A stretch of DNA of 64,000 bases from Scatophagus argus (GCF_020382885.2 NC_058501.1:17356001-17420000); one strand, 5' to 3'. Positions 48,637 to 61,068 are shown, numbered from the stretch's first letter. Numbers and translations are program-made. Notes: generated from the sequence alone by a model not told the origin.

Positions 48637-49777
48637 GCACACACAGGATTTTTTGTAGGACAGAGTTTGGGTTCCTACCAGAGTTTGGCTGTAATGACGA
48701 CTGCCATCAAGATGAGCAGCGAGGAGATGGTCACGGTGACGTAGAACTGAGGGTCCACTGTAACACACACATACACACACATACTCATGCAGTTACCAAG
48801 ATCAGACCATGACCATGTATAATCATATCCAGAACAAAAGAAGAAATCAATGAAGCCAGCTGAAATATGAAATTGGATGTGCAACACGCCGGCCTCCAAC
48901 CCAAACACTAATCCAATGACGTCCTCTCTGCATCTTGCAGTTTGACAGCGGACCAATTCCTTTCTGTGAGTGATGAGAACTTTATTAGGCATTCTCCACC
49001 ACAGACACAGCCTGCTGAACACAGCAGTGTCAGCCTTCACCCAGTTGACAGCTAATTCCCTGGAGGACTTGTGGCATGTGTGTGTTCATATTGACCGTGG
49101 CTCCTGGCCACTTTTATTTTAGAAATCCTTCATGTGCAGCTCCTGATGCCCACCTTCCTCAGGCTCTGTCTCCTCTGCCTCGGTCCCACCATCCTCCACT
49201 CCTTCCTTAGACTCCAGTTGTGCCTCCTCTTGGGGCTGCAAGCTTGCGTCAGGATAAGACCAGTCCTCGGATGTGGCGGTGCTGGCCTCTTGTTGGCTCC
49301 CGTGCTGATGCAGGGGGTCAGTTTCCTGGCTGGAGAGGAAGTGGTAGGTCTCATCATCCAGAGGCTGGGTGGGTCCCCAGACCACCGCCCACAGAGGGGT
49401 GGGTGTGACCTGGGCCGTGACGGACAGCTGGACTGATAGGGTGTCCACTGGCTCCTCGCTATCGCTGTCCTCACGGTTGCAGGTGGAGGGCTGTGTCACC
49501 AGAGCAATCAGGAGGAGGGAAATGAGGCAGCGGGGGCCAGTCAGTCGTTCGACAGGAGAGATGGAGCTGGAAGAGAAGTGGAGGCGAAAGAATGAGAGGT
49601 GCTGGAGTGACCTAGAAGTTATCTGAGAAAATGTATTGTCTACGGGCACCCTGCACGACCTCATCAGCTCAGACATTGATTCCCCCGCCACCCATCACTC
49701 AGAATGACATTTTATGCATCTGCACGGCATACATCCCTCCTTCACCTCAGATACTATCCATCTTACCATCTCTCCAT
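44480..49777 (-). CDS. pianp: PILR-alpha-associated neural protein homologue
   Basis: Type I membrane protein of neurons; in mammals a ligand of PILR-alpha. Exons in transcript order: 49777-49767, 49566-49154, 48757-48679, 45315-45169 and a tentative 44501-44480; phases join to 223 residues. The initiator exon holds only ATGGAGAGATG before its GTAAGA donor. A hydrophobic signal (CLISLLLIALV) lies at 17-27, and an acidic ectodomain holds WAVVWGPT at 63-70, matching WAIVWGPT of human PIANP. VDPQFYVTVTISSLLILMAV leads into the membrane segment (about 146-166), nearly the same as human VDPQLYVTITISI. CYDRS follows the membrane as CWDRS does in human. The cytoplasmic tail differs from the human one. 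The last exon (RIPVVNL, stop) rests only on a good acceptor and phase; the other exons are firm. Gene order with COPS7A and ZNF384 supports the call. Confidence 0.88.
45033..45057. repeat. CA microsatellite in PIANP intron 4
   Basis: A (CA)n run about 110 bases past the exon 4 donor. Confidence 0.85.
48165..48243 (-). mobile_element. hAT-type transposon end in PIANP intron 3
   Basis: Read on the minus strand, CAGCGGTTCCCAACCTGGGG followed by TTCAGCAGCC and GGGGTCACAAGC is the terminal sequence of hAT (Charlie-like) elements. A matching second end with an 8-base target duplication was not found, so it appears to be a lone end. Confidence 0.55.
48605..48632. repeat. CA microsatellite in PIANP intron 3
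   Basis: A (CA)n run on the plus strand, within 50 bases of the donor of the membrane exon. On the transcribed strand it is (GU)n near a 5' splice site. Confidence 0.85.
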
Positions 49778-49799
49778 CGCTTCGCTCTCTTCACTGAGA

Positions 49800-50960
49800 C
49801 TCCGCTCCTCCGATCATCTCTCTCTGTAAGACAGGACAGAAGGGCAAGAGAGATAGAGATAAAGAGAGAGAGAAAGGGGGAGGGTCCAGTTTTTTCCTTC
49901 TTTTATCTTTCCAGATAGAACCCATGTAAACATAAGAGACCAGCGAGATTACTGGCAGAGAGCCAATCCTGTCACTTTTTTTTCAAAAAGAAAAAAATAT
50001 ATACACAGACTCCCCTGGGCTTTTAAATTTCACTCAATTATAAGGCACATCTCTAAACAAAACCCACATCTGCATTCAGAAACAGCTAGAAGTACACACA
50101 CTCATTGTCTATCCCTCACACACATTTACAGTGCACACACCTGAGCACAGCGCATTAATCATCATTAGAGGCATCATGCATGCAGCCAATACTCTGTATG
50201 ACACTTTGAGCAGAGAGCAGTAACTTCCTATCCACAGCTGCTGCCTAAATGCCACAGAAATGTCACTTGGACACACACGAGCACACTGGGAGACGAACAC
50301 AGATACACACAAACACACACTCCGACACATATCAGTTATCATGCCTACCTCTGGCAGTGGAGAGAGGGAATGAGAAAGGGAGACAGAGAGAAAGGGGTAG
50401 ATACAGAGAGCAAGTGAGAGAAAAAAAAAAAGCATCGGTTGCCGTAGCGACTGAGACATGTAGAGTCTGCTAGAGTAAGAGAGGGGAGAGAGAGCGCCGT
50501 GGGGTGGGGGGGAGATGAGTGTAGGAAAAGAGATTTAAATGCTAATTATGTGTTTTTTTTTTGTTTTTTTTTAAAACGGGTTCAATTAAAAGGACGCATA
50601 GGAAAAGAAATGAATTTGACAAGGCAAACAGAAATGATACAGAGGATGACGTTAATGAGCTCATTTTAGAGATGGGAGGGCTTTTTAATTTATTTTTTTA
50701 TTTTTTAAAAACTCTTCAATTATGTTTACAAAAACAGCAAGGACACCCCAGAGAAGAAGAGACAGAAAAACAGACTGCAAAGAGGAGGAGGAAGGGAGAA
50801 GGGTACAAGGGGAATAAGGATGGAATAAAATTTAATTTATATTTATTCACACAGGCTGCACTGACAGAGCTGGGCGGCGAACTGGTGTTTGAAGAAGAGG
50901 CAGGGTCAGGTTGGAATAAAAAAATAAAAAAAAGACAAAAAGAGATGCAAATTCAGAGGT
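49800..50960. other. Spacer between PIANP and the WD40 gene
   Basis: Contains purine-rich GA tracts (about 49840-49880 and 50360-50430) and T/A runs. PIANP regulatory and 5' UTR sequence should lie in its lower part. No separate gene seen. Confidence 0.5.
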
Positions 50961-50980
50961 GAGAGTCACAATGTGACAGC

Positions 50981-50986
50981 TTTATT
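50981..50986 (-). terminator. Poly(A) signal of the WD40 gene
   Basis: AATAAA on the minus strand, about 215 bases beyond the stop codon at 51202. Confidence 0.6.
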
Positions 50987-51201
50987 GGATGTGGAAATAA
51001 TATTTACATAGAAAACAATCTGCCTACCACTCACACACACACAAACACACTCACGCACACACACACTCATTCACTCAGTTTATCCATCCATATGCTCCCC
51101 CTCTGACACTGACACTCAGCATGTCACACTTCAGCCCCCTCCCTGCACCCTCCGTCGCTCTGAAGGCCGCGTGCGGTGTCTTTTGCGTGGAAAGCCGGCA
51201 C

Positions 51202-54070
51202 TCATTGGAGAATGCAGCGCGACCATGAGCCGGACCCTCCATCCTCCGCATCATCGCGCCGCCCGTCTCTTCCCTCGTCGTTGTTATCATTATCCTCATG
51301 ATCTAAATTTGACAAGGAGGATCGAGAGTATTCGTCACGACATGCATCATCTAAAATTAACTTGTTACAGAAATGTGCGGTTCCATGGTTACTCCTCAAG
51401 CACGTGCGTCAGTAAATTAAGACACGAGAAGGTGTGAAATTGCAGTGTGTATGTGTGTGTGTTTCTGTACCATCGCTGTCCTCGTCATCTTCTGTGTCCC
51501 CCTCTGACTCCAGCAAGGAGGACTCCAGTTGACTGTCACTCTTCACTGTGACGTCACCTCTGTAACATTTACACCCACAGTATCAACAGAAGTGTGTGTC
51601 AACATCAGTTAAATACACCAGCACATTATAAATTCCAGTATAGCTTCAGGAATAGCAACACAGTTGACCTTGGAAGAAATATGCAAATATGATAATTGAG
51701 AAGTTTAGAGAGAAGTTTAGTTCTTTTTTTAGAGTACACAGGCATTGGGCCCACCTCTGCTTCCCGGAACTGGGGAGCTGCTCCAATACGACAAGGCTGT
51801 GACCTCCGGTGACCCACCGGTGGTCTCCGCTCCCCGTGGTCCACGCCGCAAAGCAAAGGATTCTGGAAGCATCAGGCCAAGTCAGAGAGGCCAGGTACCG
51901 ACACTGAGGCAGAGAGAATACTAGAGGGGGGAGAGGGAGACAAAGTGAAGAGGAGCCAACAGAGGGAAACAAAATGATTTCAATTTAGTCTTAGTAATGT
52001 TTCCACTCTCTCAGAATGGAACAGGCAACTTCTGGCTGCACATAGTTTACTCTGCAACTCACAATTTAGCGAGCTTTCTCCATTCGCCAGATCATAGCAA
52101 GAGCCAATTAAGAGGCTTCCTGTCTGGTGAGCACAATCTGTTACCCCGGTGATGCTGCTGTGATTGGTCAGTCTGGAGATCGTTCCTGTGATAATTAGAC
52201 AGATGTTAGGTGGAGGGATTATGCAAATGCTCCTATGTCTGCCTTCCTTTTTCAGTATTCGTGCCTCTCTATGACACGCACACTCTGGTCATCCCCTTCC
52301 CGAGCTCACCGGTCCTCCAGTCCAGGATCTTGAGCCAGGCTCGACCGTGAGCCAGGAACACTCGGTCTCCCCGCGGGCTGAGGGTCAGACGCCCGCCCAG
52401 TCCCCCACCACAGCCTGTCACCTCGCCGCTCCAGTGGTGCAGCAGCCTCAGAGGGTCCCGATCCGAACACCGGTTCTCCCACACAGACACCCCTCCCTCT
52501 GCTGAGCCGCTGAACACCAGCGGACCCTGAGACTGTGGAGGGCACAAGAGACACAGTTGTCATGGTGATCTAAGTCTTTACCCACTGTGTGTGTGTGCGT
52601 GCGTGTGTGTGTGTGAGATAGACACACAGAGCATACATTTGTTTGTGTACATGGAAAAGAAGAAGTGTGTTTCAAAATGTACATTTCTGAGCTGCTCTTG
52701 GTTATAAATGGATTGTGTGCTTTGCATGATAAGCAATGAAAAAGCATGACAATGATGCACTACACTTTAATGCTTTAAGCATATTTTGATGATTGCAAAT
52801 TGAAAAAAATGTGCATATGCAGCTTTGGATTTCAATATCCATAAAAGGTCTTTCTGCACAAAATATGTACAATATGCTCTCTAAAATTGGCCAGGCTCCA
52901 TGGCTTACATCTCAACAAATATCTTTGATTTCCATTTGAAAGAAATAAACAAGTAAAGCGTGTGTGAGGACAAGAACGTGGAAACATAGCTTTTGATTTC
53001 CTCAGGAGAGGCTTTTTCACAAATTAATAATTAAGAGTTCTAAAACTACTTTAGACAGCTTCTACAGAGAGAGAGAAACGGTGGCGTGTTTTTGTGAGCC
53101 ATTGCATTTTTAAAAATAGTCTGAACATGAAATGGCAGCTTGAGCATCTTCAGCATGGACACCATCTCAGCGGCAAGTAAGCGAGTGACCCACGCACCTG
53201 GAGGGAGGTGACTGCTTCCCGGTGAGCATTGACTGACTGGCAGTTTTCGAAAGAGTGCCAGCTCCAGGCTTGAACTTTCCCCCCATCTGAGGGGATGACA
53301 GAGTGTGAGGTTAACATGTGCTGACAGGCGTCTGGCGGTCATTATTGCCGGTCACGGTCGACCCACCTGAGCCTGACTAGCCAAACTGTGTGCCTCCATC
53401 TCTGATTCAGCCCAATAACCCCGTGCGAACGTGCTGGCAGATTTTTCTACTGTGTGATACTCTGCCTGCACACTGGCATGCATGTACGTATCCAAAACAT
53501 ATACATGTATAGAAGTACACTCAAGTAAGATGCGATATGACAACATCTGACTCCAATTATTCTGTTCAATGCGTCACTCGTTCTTAGCTTTTCCACATGC
53601 ACCTGCTCTCCACACAAAAACACACCTGACCCAGTGATGATGTAGCCATCTTCCTCTGGCACAAAGCAGAGCGCAGTCACAGCGTTGAACGTGTAGATAG
53701 ACTTGACACACTGCCCTGGGGGTAACGGGAAAATACTAATTTATTCGACAGGACACAGACCACCAGTCACACAAGAGCACACTGATTACATTGCACATAC
53801 ACACCAGTTTGTCAGACAGGGCCCCGAGGCTCCGTCTACCTTAATGTACATATCTATGTGTATGTGTGTGTGGTTAAGCGTACCAATGTTCAGGGCCCAG
53901 ATCTTCACATAGCAGTCTGCCGAGCTGCTCAAAATAAACCTCTCCTTGTCGGACAAAGACAGGGACCAAGCTGGCGAGAGGGCAAACACACACAAGAGAG
54001 CAGGAGGGGACAGAGAAAAAGAAGAAGGAGGAGGAGGAGGAGGAGGAAGGAAGGAAAAGGGATCAGAAAC

Positions 54071-54112
<42 letters not shown>

Positions 54113-57100
54113 GGGGAGAGGGAGGGAGAGAGAGAGAGAAAGAGGAAGACAAAAATAAGCTGGGTGGAAGCTGTAAGTGCATGATAATGTACAAAATGAA
54201 AAGAAAGCGGCATGGAGAGAACAGACATGATTTTTTAAAAAAGAAACAAATTAGTCGATGAACACAGTGTGACTACAGTTCAGCTGAGCTGCATTATTTA
54301 TTTGCTGCACTTCTCGACTTGGTAGTCGGAGAAGCAGGTGGCTCGGGAGCGCAGGAGGAGAGGAGGCCATTGGAGTTCAAGTGATGGAAGGCTGTCTGCT
54401 TCAGATGGACAGTGAACTCTCTAAAGTGTCTACTGAGATTATCTCACACTGGGGTTGATCTGATGAACTGCTCCTATAATTACTGGACTCCAGAACACAG
54501 GCATTACTCAGCTGTAGACGGCCCACATGTGAGGACGTGCAGGAGTGTGTGTGTGTGTGTCCTCACCCAGCCTCCTGCAGTACTCAGGGGGAGGTGCAGA
54601 CAGACAGGTGACCCCACCAGTGTGACCCCCCAGGTTCTTGTGCTCTGTTGCCGTGGGAACATGCCACACCTTCACTGTTGTATCTCGGCTAAGAGGAGAA
54701 AGTCGGACAGAGTGAGAAAGAGAGGATGCGGGAAGATGAAAAGGGAGTTATGGAGGGTGAGAGAAGGCGGGCGAAAGCAAGAAAAGTTAAAAGGCATTCA
54801 ACATAAATCGCAAGAGACTTACACTGAGTGATTGGGGCGGAGGCAGAAAAACAAATACATGCCAGACAGCGAGGCAGAGAGCAGGAGCATATTAAGTAAT
54901 AAATTAGATGAAATGTTCACTTTGCACATCCATTATGCAAATCAGGGCTTCTTTCTTGCATTACCTTCCAGAAACCACCAGGTTGTCAACAGCAACCACA
55001 CAGGTGACTATGTCATTGTGACCCTTCAGCAGCCTCAACCGAAACTTTGTCTTCTCCCAAGACGACTTGAGGGATGTAAATTCAGCTTCTGTGAAAGCAG
55101 TGATTTGTGCAATTAACAATGGTGCTTGTTAAGCTATACAGTTCTTCACTGTGAATTAGTTTGCCAAAGCTCAATGTGGACCTAAATCAGTTCCAAGGAT
55201 GCAAAACGTTGGTCCTGTCTTCAGGGAAGCAAACGCAGCCTGTTGGTTTTAATACTGGCAGTCACATGAGCTTGTTAGGACTCCTCTGGGCATACATGTA
55301 TAATCTGATTTTAGATGTTAATTGCAAATTAGGGTGTTGCATTGTACTTTTAACTGCCTGTGATAAACTGTAATAACAATCTTTACAGCCACTACTCTTA
55401 ATTATCCCACCTTCCTGTTGTATTTGCTGCTCGTTGTCAAAGTCTCGGCAGTAATCTGACACGCTGGTCGGCTCTGTCCTTTCCCGCTGTCTGCCTGTCT
55501 CTGCTCCCCCGCCTCTCTTCCCCTGGCTGGCAGCCGGCACTGGCGTTGCTTGAGCTTTGGACACCTCTTCTCCCTTAAGGAACTTGGAGGCTGGAGGCGT
55601 TTGTGATGGAAGGGCCTCAGGGGCATCCTCCCTGTGCCAGCGCAGAAAGCAAGAGCTGAATGAATAATCAAGATGCAAACTGCACAGAGCAGCCTTTTAC
55701 GACAGGGAGCGTACCTGTAGAGGATCTCCCGTGTCCCACACAAACACAAAACACTGCTTCTTAATAATGAGCTCCTAATCTGTGTATTAGGAAGAACAAG
55801 TGTGTTTCGTTCAGCATGATGTTAATATCCACACTTGATTTGAGTGATGTGCGAAAAGCCCTGAGGGGCCTTATCACGGAGGGTGGCATCCCTGAGTGAT
55901 GTTTACATGACACATTATGAATAGGAGAAAGTTTCCATTTTCTTCAAGCGTGACAGTATTTGACCTCCAGTGTGTTTGGATAGACATACAAAAAAGATCA
56001 AAGGCTTCAAAGTGAATGTTGTTGCTTTTGAAGAATTACGCTTCTCTCCATCTGGCCCCCCTCTGCTGGTACCTCTCCCTCACTTCCTTACACTTGTCTT
56101 TTCATCTTCTCCTTTTTTCCGTCTCCCACAATCCCTAGAGTTTGCTGCGGGCCAGAAAGCTGCAGCTGAAGCTCAGCCAATCTGGAACGCAGCTCCGCCT
56201 TCCTGGAGATCTGAGAGGGAAAAAGGCACGAGATTGGTTGTAAACCAAGCTGCTAAATCCACAAGTTGTTTATATGCACAACCAACATACTCAGCCTGTC
56301 TGGATTTATTACACTGCAACTGGCAACACACACTGTACTCCTGTTTGATTCTAAGTTATGAAAAGTGCTTGAATAAGTGAGTTAAATACTGCATGTCAAC
56401 TTGATATTAAGAGGCTGTTTCCTGTGTGAAACAAGCAGTTTTACACATTAAAGGAATACTTCGTTACTGAAAACACTTGACCGATATGATGTCTTTTGTG
56501 GCTCTGGCGGAGCTCCGTTAAGTCTGAGAAAATCACTTGCTGATGTAATAATGATCTCATCTGGGTCATCTCGGCTTAGGTTTGGAGACTACTTTTATTT
56601 TGATAGAAACTTTAGGCACAAGGTCAAAAGTAAGTTGGCAAACTGTAGATAGGGAGGGTCTATCAAAGAGAGAGCTGCGTTGTGGGAAATGTAGGATCCA
56701 GTGTTTCGGGGGAAGCCTTACTTGAGGCTGCAAGTCAGTATATCTGCTACTTCAATTTAGACCACAGAAAGAAAAGCGTTCTCTTGATATTTTACTTAAT
56801 TAAAAGTAACAAGCACTTAATGTCTCTCTAAAATGTAGAGCCATAAAATGGAAAAGCTTAAGTAGAAATACTGTACAAGTATACATAGGGACAGTACTCG
56901 CCAGTGAATGCAGTTACATTAAACCACTGCTTTTCCTGAAGTGATGGCAAATCCCACATGGAAGTACAATAAACTTTTATATGTGGTCAGTCTAAAATCA
57001 GTAAGTCTGCCCCAAATTTGAAATCTGTCTCCATGTTACTTTAATTAAGAGATAATTAAGTGCATATGAAGTTAAAGCTACACTGTAGGGAATTCATTTT

Positions 57101-58142
57101 GTGTTACATTCGTTTTACAACCATTTTCTGGTAGGTTGCAGGCTATTTCATAATACCCTCTATGTGGAGACAAAAGAAATGCAACATTTACAGACATAAA
57201 TTACTGTCAGCATACCACGTAACCTTCATGATCACTACCGAATGATCTTCAGAGGCTGGCTTAACTGTTTGCAGTTAGGGCAGCTCCATGCAGACACAGC
57301 ACTGTTGTAGGGCATGGTCATAATTTATAACATTCAGGTTCTTTAGCATACAGAGTTCCTCAGGTTTTTGATCATTACTTTTGTGATGCACTCCGCACTA
57401 AGTGTAAGCTTCAGATCTCTCAAGTTCCTTAGGCAAAAGCTGTCAAATTATTCATTCCACCATTATTACTAATTCATATTAATCACATATTTTTCTTCTT
57501 TATGATATCGGCGCTGTTATCCCCAGTTTACGAAGCCTTACTTCATAACTCTGTACAACACGATAAAAATACACTGAAAATGATTTTCTGAATTAACTGA
57601 ATGCATGCAATCACTGCTCTGCTGTGATTACACGGCTTCATCTGGCTCAGAAAGTTTTAACAAACTTCCCTCGGCTTGAGGATCTATATCGCACATAGAG
57701 AGCATCATCTGGTGAAGAATTAGTGAAAAGGCAGCGATGTTCATATCCATTTTAATCCAAAACTCTGAACATAACCCCCAGGTGAGGTGTGCAGCCTAAG
57801 TTGCCATGGTGACGCTGCCAGGTTAATAGGCAGCCACCTTCATAACAGTGAAAACTCTGGCTTTAGGCTCAACATATCTGGATAAACCCATTAATGTTGT
57901 CGTGGCACAGTCCTTTGTGTAGTTTAAGTTGTAGTCCTGACCTGTTGTTACGTCTGAGGAAAATCCAGTCAGGATTTGACGAAGTAATACAGTTTCCACG
58001 CAGATCACACTGAGGGAGGAAATTCAGATTAGGCGATTAAGAGTGTGTGTACCTTGATTCTCTCCTCTGGAGTAAGATTGATTTTTATTTCCAAATTTTC
58101 AATCTGTCTCAACTTCTTCTGCAGCTTCCTCACCTCCCCCAT
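51202..58142 (-). CDS. Seven-blade WD40 protein with basic N-terminal helix and CILQ end
   Basis: I cannot name this gene. Exons in transcript order: 58142-58053, 56210-56092, 55631-55411, 55088-54965, 54688-54567, 53970-53884, 53715-53626, 53286-53198, 52532-52310, 52185-52063, 51920-51755, 51559-51471 and 51350-51202; every border is GT-AG and all phases agree, giving 563 residues. Residues 1-60 form charged helices (KLQKKLRQIENLEIKINLTP, RKAELRSRLAELQLQL), a pattern like the ribosome-binding helices of PYM1 and eIF2A. A Pro/Glu/Lys-rich linker follows. Seven WD repeats fill about 155-485, e.g. KGHNDIVTCV, VVSGSRDTTVKVW, ILSSSADCYVKIW and YIITGSDGGKVQAW. The tail (about 495-555) is very acidic (EGDTEDDEDSDD, HEDNDNNDEG) and ends SRCILQ, a possible farnesylation box. 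An upstream in-frame start in a further 5' exon cannot be excluded. Confidence 0.87.
54010..54150. repeat. Purine-only tract with AGG and AG repeats
   Basis: (AGG)n around 54027-54048, then a pure (AG)n run at about 54079-54109, then more GA-rich sequence: about 140 bases almost free of pyrimidines on the plus strand, in a WD40-gene intron. Long purine mirror tracts of this kind can form triplex (H-DNA). Confidence 0.85.
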
Positions 58143-58149
58143 TTGAAGC

Positions 58150-59880
58150 TCTGGGTTTGTCTAAGGCGTCAAATCCTAAACCTTAATTATACTTCAAACT
58201 GCCTGCCAGATTCTCAATCATTCATAAAGTGTTAAAGACAGCCCGCAACATCGCCTTTTAATGAGAAGTCTGGAAGCGTTTAATTAAATAAAGATGTATC
58301 AGACGTCTCGGCGGTGTGATGTGTTGTGGGGACGTGTAGCCGGATGTTGACAATAGAAGAAACATGTATAACTGTCCTTACAGCGACATCGTGTGGACAG
58401 TTAAAGCAATATCGCTTAACAATGTAATGTAGTTAAACAGTGTGTGATATAATTTGAGCAGACGTGATTGTTTACGGTTTTACGTGTTATACGAAGTTAG
58501 TTCACGTTACAAAAGTCTATTTAAAAGTTATTTTGTCTGTCAACCGGAGGACTGCACCACTGTGCTGCTTTAAAGTGCTATTCGGTCAACTCGTATTTTC
58601 GAGCTTCCAGTTGTAAATGAGATTTTGAACAAGAAAGGAAAAAAAAACAACAAAAACAAAACAGTAACAGTAACATTACAAAATGTGTCCTCAGACTGGG
58701 TATATTAAATAAACCGAATATTCATATGCTGGACAACTAAACATCAAGTGTTGGTAGAAATAAGCGTACATTTTGTATTATTTATAGACAAATCAAATGA
58801 CATAGGCTTATAGGCTATAAAATAAATAGCATATTTTTTTACAATCAACTGTCGAAAAGACAACCTTTAAATATTAGATTTTTCCATAATTGTGCAGAGG
58901 AAAATAATTTGGAGGGATCACATTGTATGGCGTCTGTACCAACAACTGCATTAAATGTTCCACAATCTCAAAGCGTCCTTTTTATTCTATCAAGAATAGT
59001 CACAAACCAAAAATCAGCAAAAACTGTCACATTTGAGAAGCTGAAACTGTTAAATACACTTTGTTTAAAAAAATCTTTAACTATCATTTAGTTATTACAA
59101 TAGTCAATTAATTTTCAGCAAATCACCTAAACAATTGATTGCCTAATCATTGCAGCTCTACTCCTAGTCATGCATTGCTTGGCTATAAAGTATTACAAGT
59201 CATTATAGTCCTACTGATTTTGTCTGGGGTCTCCTGATCTGTCGGACCCAAGGCTGGATTACAAATGGGGTAACTACCCCAGGGCTGCAGACCCTCAGGA
59301 CTAGGGCCCCCCTGGCAGGTAATTTCAACCTTACTTGGACCCTTGGGCCTACATGGTCTATAGTTAATCCAGTTATGGAGTGAGGCCGACAAGGACTGAA
59401 TTAAGGATGAATTACTGGTAAACAGTTTTAAGGCACAATTAGTAATTTCATGGAACACATCACACAAATTAAAGAGTATTCTGTATTCAGAAGGTATGGT
59501 GAGATATACAGTAGTTTCTTGTGATTTGAGAGCATATAAGCATATAAAAATTAATTTGAATGAATATCATTAATTCCAATGAATTAAATAATTAATGTGA
59601 TGGTCTAAATCATCATACTGGGGGAAAAGTATATTATTCGCACAATTTTGAATAAGTTGCCATTCTATTTGGCACTTCGTTACTTCCGACAGCACGTGAA
59701 CACACCATACGGGCTTCTTCCCCACAACTTTTTCATTCTTAGATATAACGAAGAAAGTCCAACCATTCAAATTCGTATATTCACTATTTAACTGCTGTTG
59801 GTTGATACCACCCAGCTAACTGAGAACGTGTTAATATTTTATACATTATTTAGATGAACTGTCCTTCAGCTACAGGAAGT
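58150..59880. other. Region between the divergent WD40 and ZNF384 genes
   Basis: About 1.8 kb. Near 58290-58345 the sequence is GC-richer, with CGTCTCGGCGGTGTG and an ETS-like CCGGAT, and is the likely WD40-gene promoter. The rest is AT-rich. A GC-richer patch at about 59215-59360 (CCCAAGGCTGGATTAC, CCAGGGCTGCAGACCCTCAG) may be an unrecognised repeat. Confidence 0.45.
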
Positions 59881-59972
59881 GACATCACCACACACTTCTT
59901 TTGTCTGACGACCTTATCCGGAGGAAGTGAAGCTCGACGAGGCAGCTGCTTTACCGGAGGAAAAAAAAAAAA

Positions 59973-60005
<33 letters not shown>

Positions 60006-60123
60006 GGTGAAGAGGGGGGGAAAACTTCACTGGTTTGCAGGAATTTGGACCGATTAGGAAAGTGTGTCCAAACTGTCCTGACCCACGGGAGTTCCGGGAA
60101 GGGAGACGGAGCCGTCATTACCG
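59880..60123 (+). promoter_or_regulatory. znf384: ZNF384 promoter and untranslated first exon
   Basis: The coding start follows an acceptor by two bases, so a 5' UTR exon is needed; the best donor is ATTACCG|GTAAAC at 60123/60124. Upstream are several ETS-like sites (ACAGGAAGTG at 59872, CCGGAGGAAGTG at 59929, ACCGGAGG at 59953) and a CRE-like TGACATCA, typical of TATA-less housekeeping promoters. A long A tract lies between them and the donor. Confidence 0.6.
59961..60004 (+). repeat. Poly(A) tract in the ZNF384 5' region
   Basis: Twelve A, CT, then thirty A (59975-60004). It lies inside or just upstream of the untranslated first exon. Confidence 0.9.
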
Positions 60124-61040
60124 GTAAACGCCACTATTCTCCATGCAGTCGGTTGCATTTTTTTTAGCAGGTTTGCATGACTCTCCTGCCGCCTCTCCAC
60201 CCGTCTCCACAGCCGGAAGTCTGTCAGGATGGTCTATTGGTTTTTTTCTCATCGCTTCAGTTTTTTTTATTCTTTTTTTTTTTTTCGCTTGTTATTTTTT
60301 TCCCAAACCAGGAGGGCACTAAAGGCACACTGTGCTGTCTGCTAGCTAACTGTATGTTAATCAGTACGGCGGGCCTGATTACAAGATGTGAGGAGCCGAA
60401 ATGCAGTCTTCTGTTAAACTGCGGCTTATTGCTAACATTAAGTACATCTGATCATGTGGCATTTCAGGGAAAAGTTAGCGATATTTGTTGTTGTTCAATA
60501 CGCGCCAGCGAACTTATAGCTGTGAAGTTGAATCTGCTGTAAAAACCAACAAAATTGAGGTTAGCTACTGTGTGTCGGTGCTCAAAAACATCGAATCCAT
60601 ACCTTACAGGTGACTTCCAGTTAAGATAATTCAAGATAACATTACATAATCGGTGCTATTAACAAGCCAGGAGCGCAAACTATAATGCACATTTTTCACT
60701 GTATTGACCCAAAGACAGTCCTGATCTCAGACCAGTTGGTTTCATTTTCATGTTCTCTTCCCATTCCGCCTCTTCTAATCAGTTAGTTATTAAACGTTTA
60801 TAGTACTCTTCTCAGTTAGTGTATCTCTATGTATCTCTCTCTCTCTTTTTTTTTCTTTTTTAACTGGACCATTGTTACCTACTGTACTGGACTCAGTAGC
60901 TGTATGACCAGCTGGTCAAAGTGAGCCCCAAACATTCAGGGATCTTCTAAGGCCCCAGCTTCACTATGTGGTAACTTGATCAATAGTATTTTTATGAAGC
61001 AGATGTGTTGACTTGTCACAGATGTGACTAATAACATGAA

Positions 61041-61068
61041 TGAAGGCTTAGTTCTAGTTCTAGTTCTA
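61041..61068 (+). repeat. Short AGTTCT tandem repeat in ZNF384 intron 1
   Basis: About four copies of a six-base unit (AGTTCT), ending in AGTTAGTTAACC. Confidence 0.7.

Noticed and set aside
48570-48812. Short frame with His-Thr repeats
   Set aside because: Product of the CA microsatellite overlapping PIANP exon 3 on the other strand.
49119-49691. A continuous 190-residue open frame at the PIANP locus starting MAGESMSELM
   Set aside because: Its upstream part reads through an intron: a clear acceptor (CTTCTCTTCCAG) at 49567 and a tiny initiator exon at 49767-49777 fit the phase better, and its downstream end reads past the donor at 49153.
53929-54228. Long Leu/Ser-rich frame opposite the GA repeat
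   Set aside because: It is the antisense reading of the simple (AG)n/(AGG)n tract.
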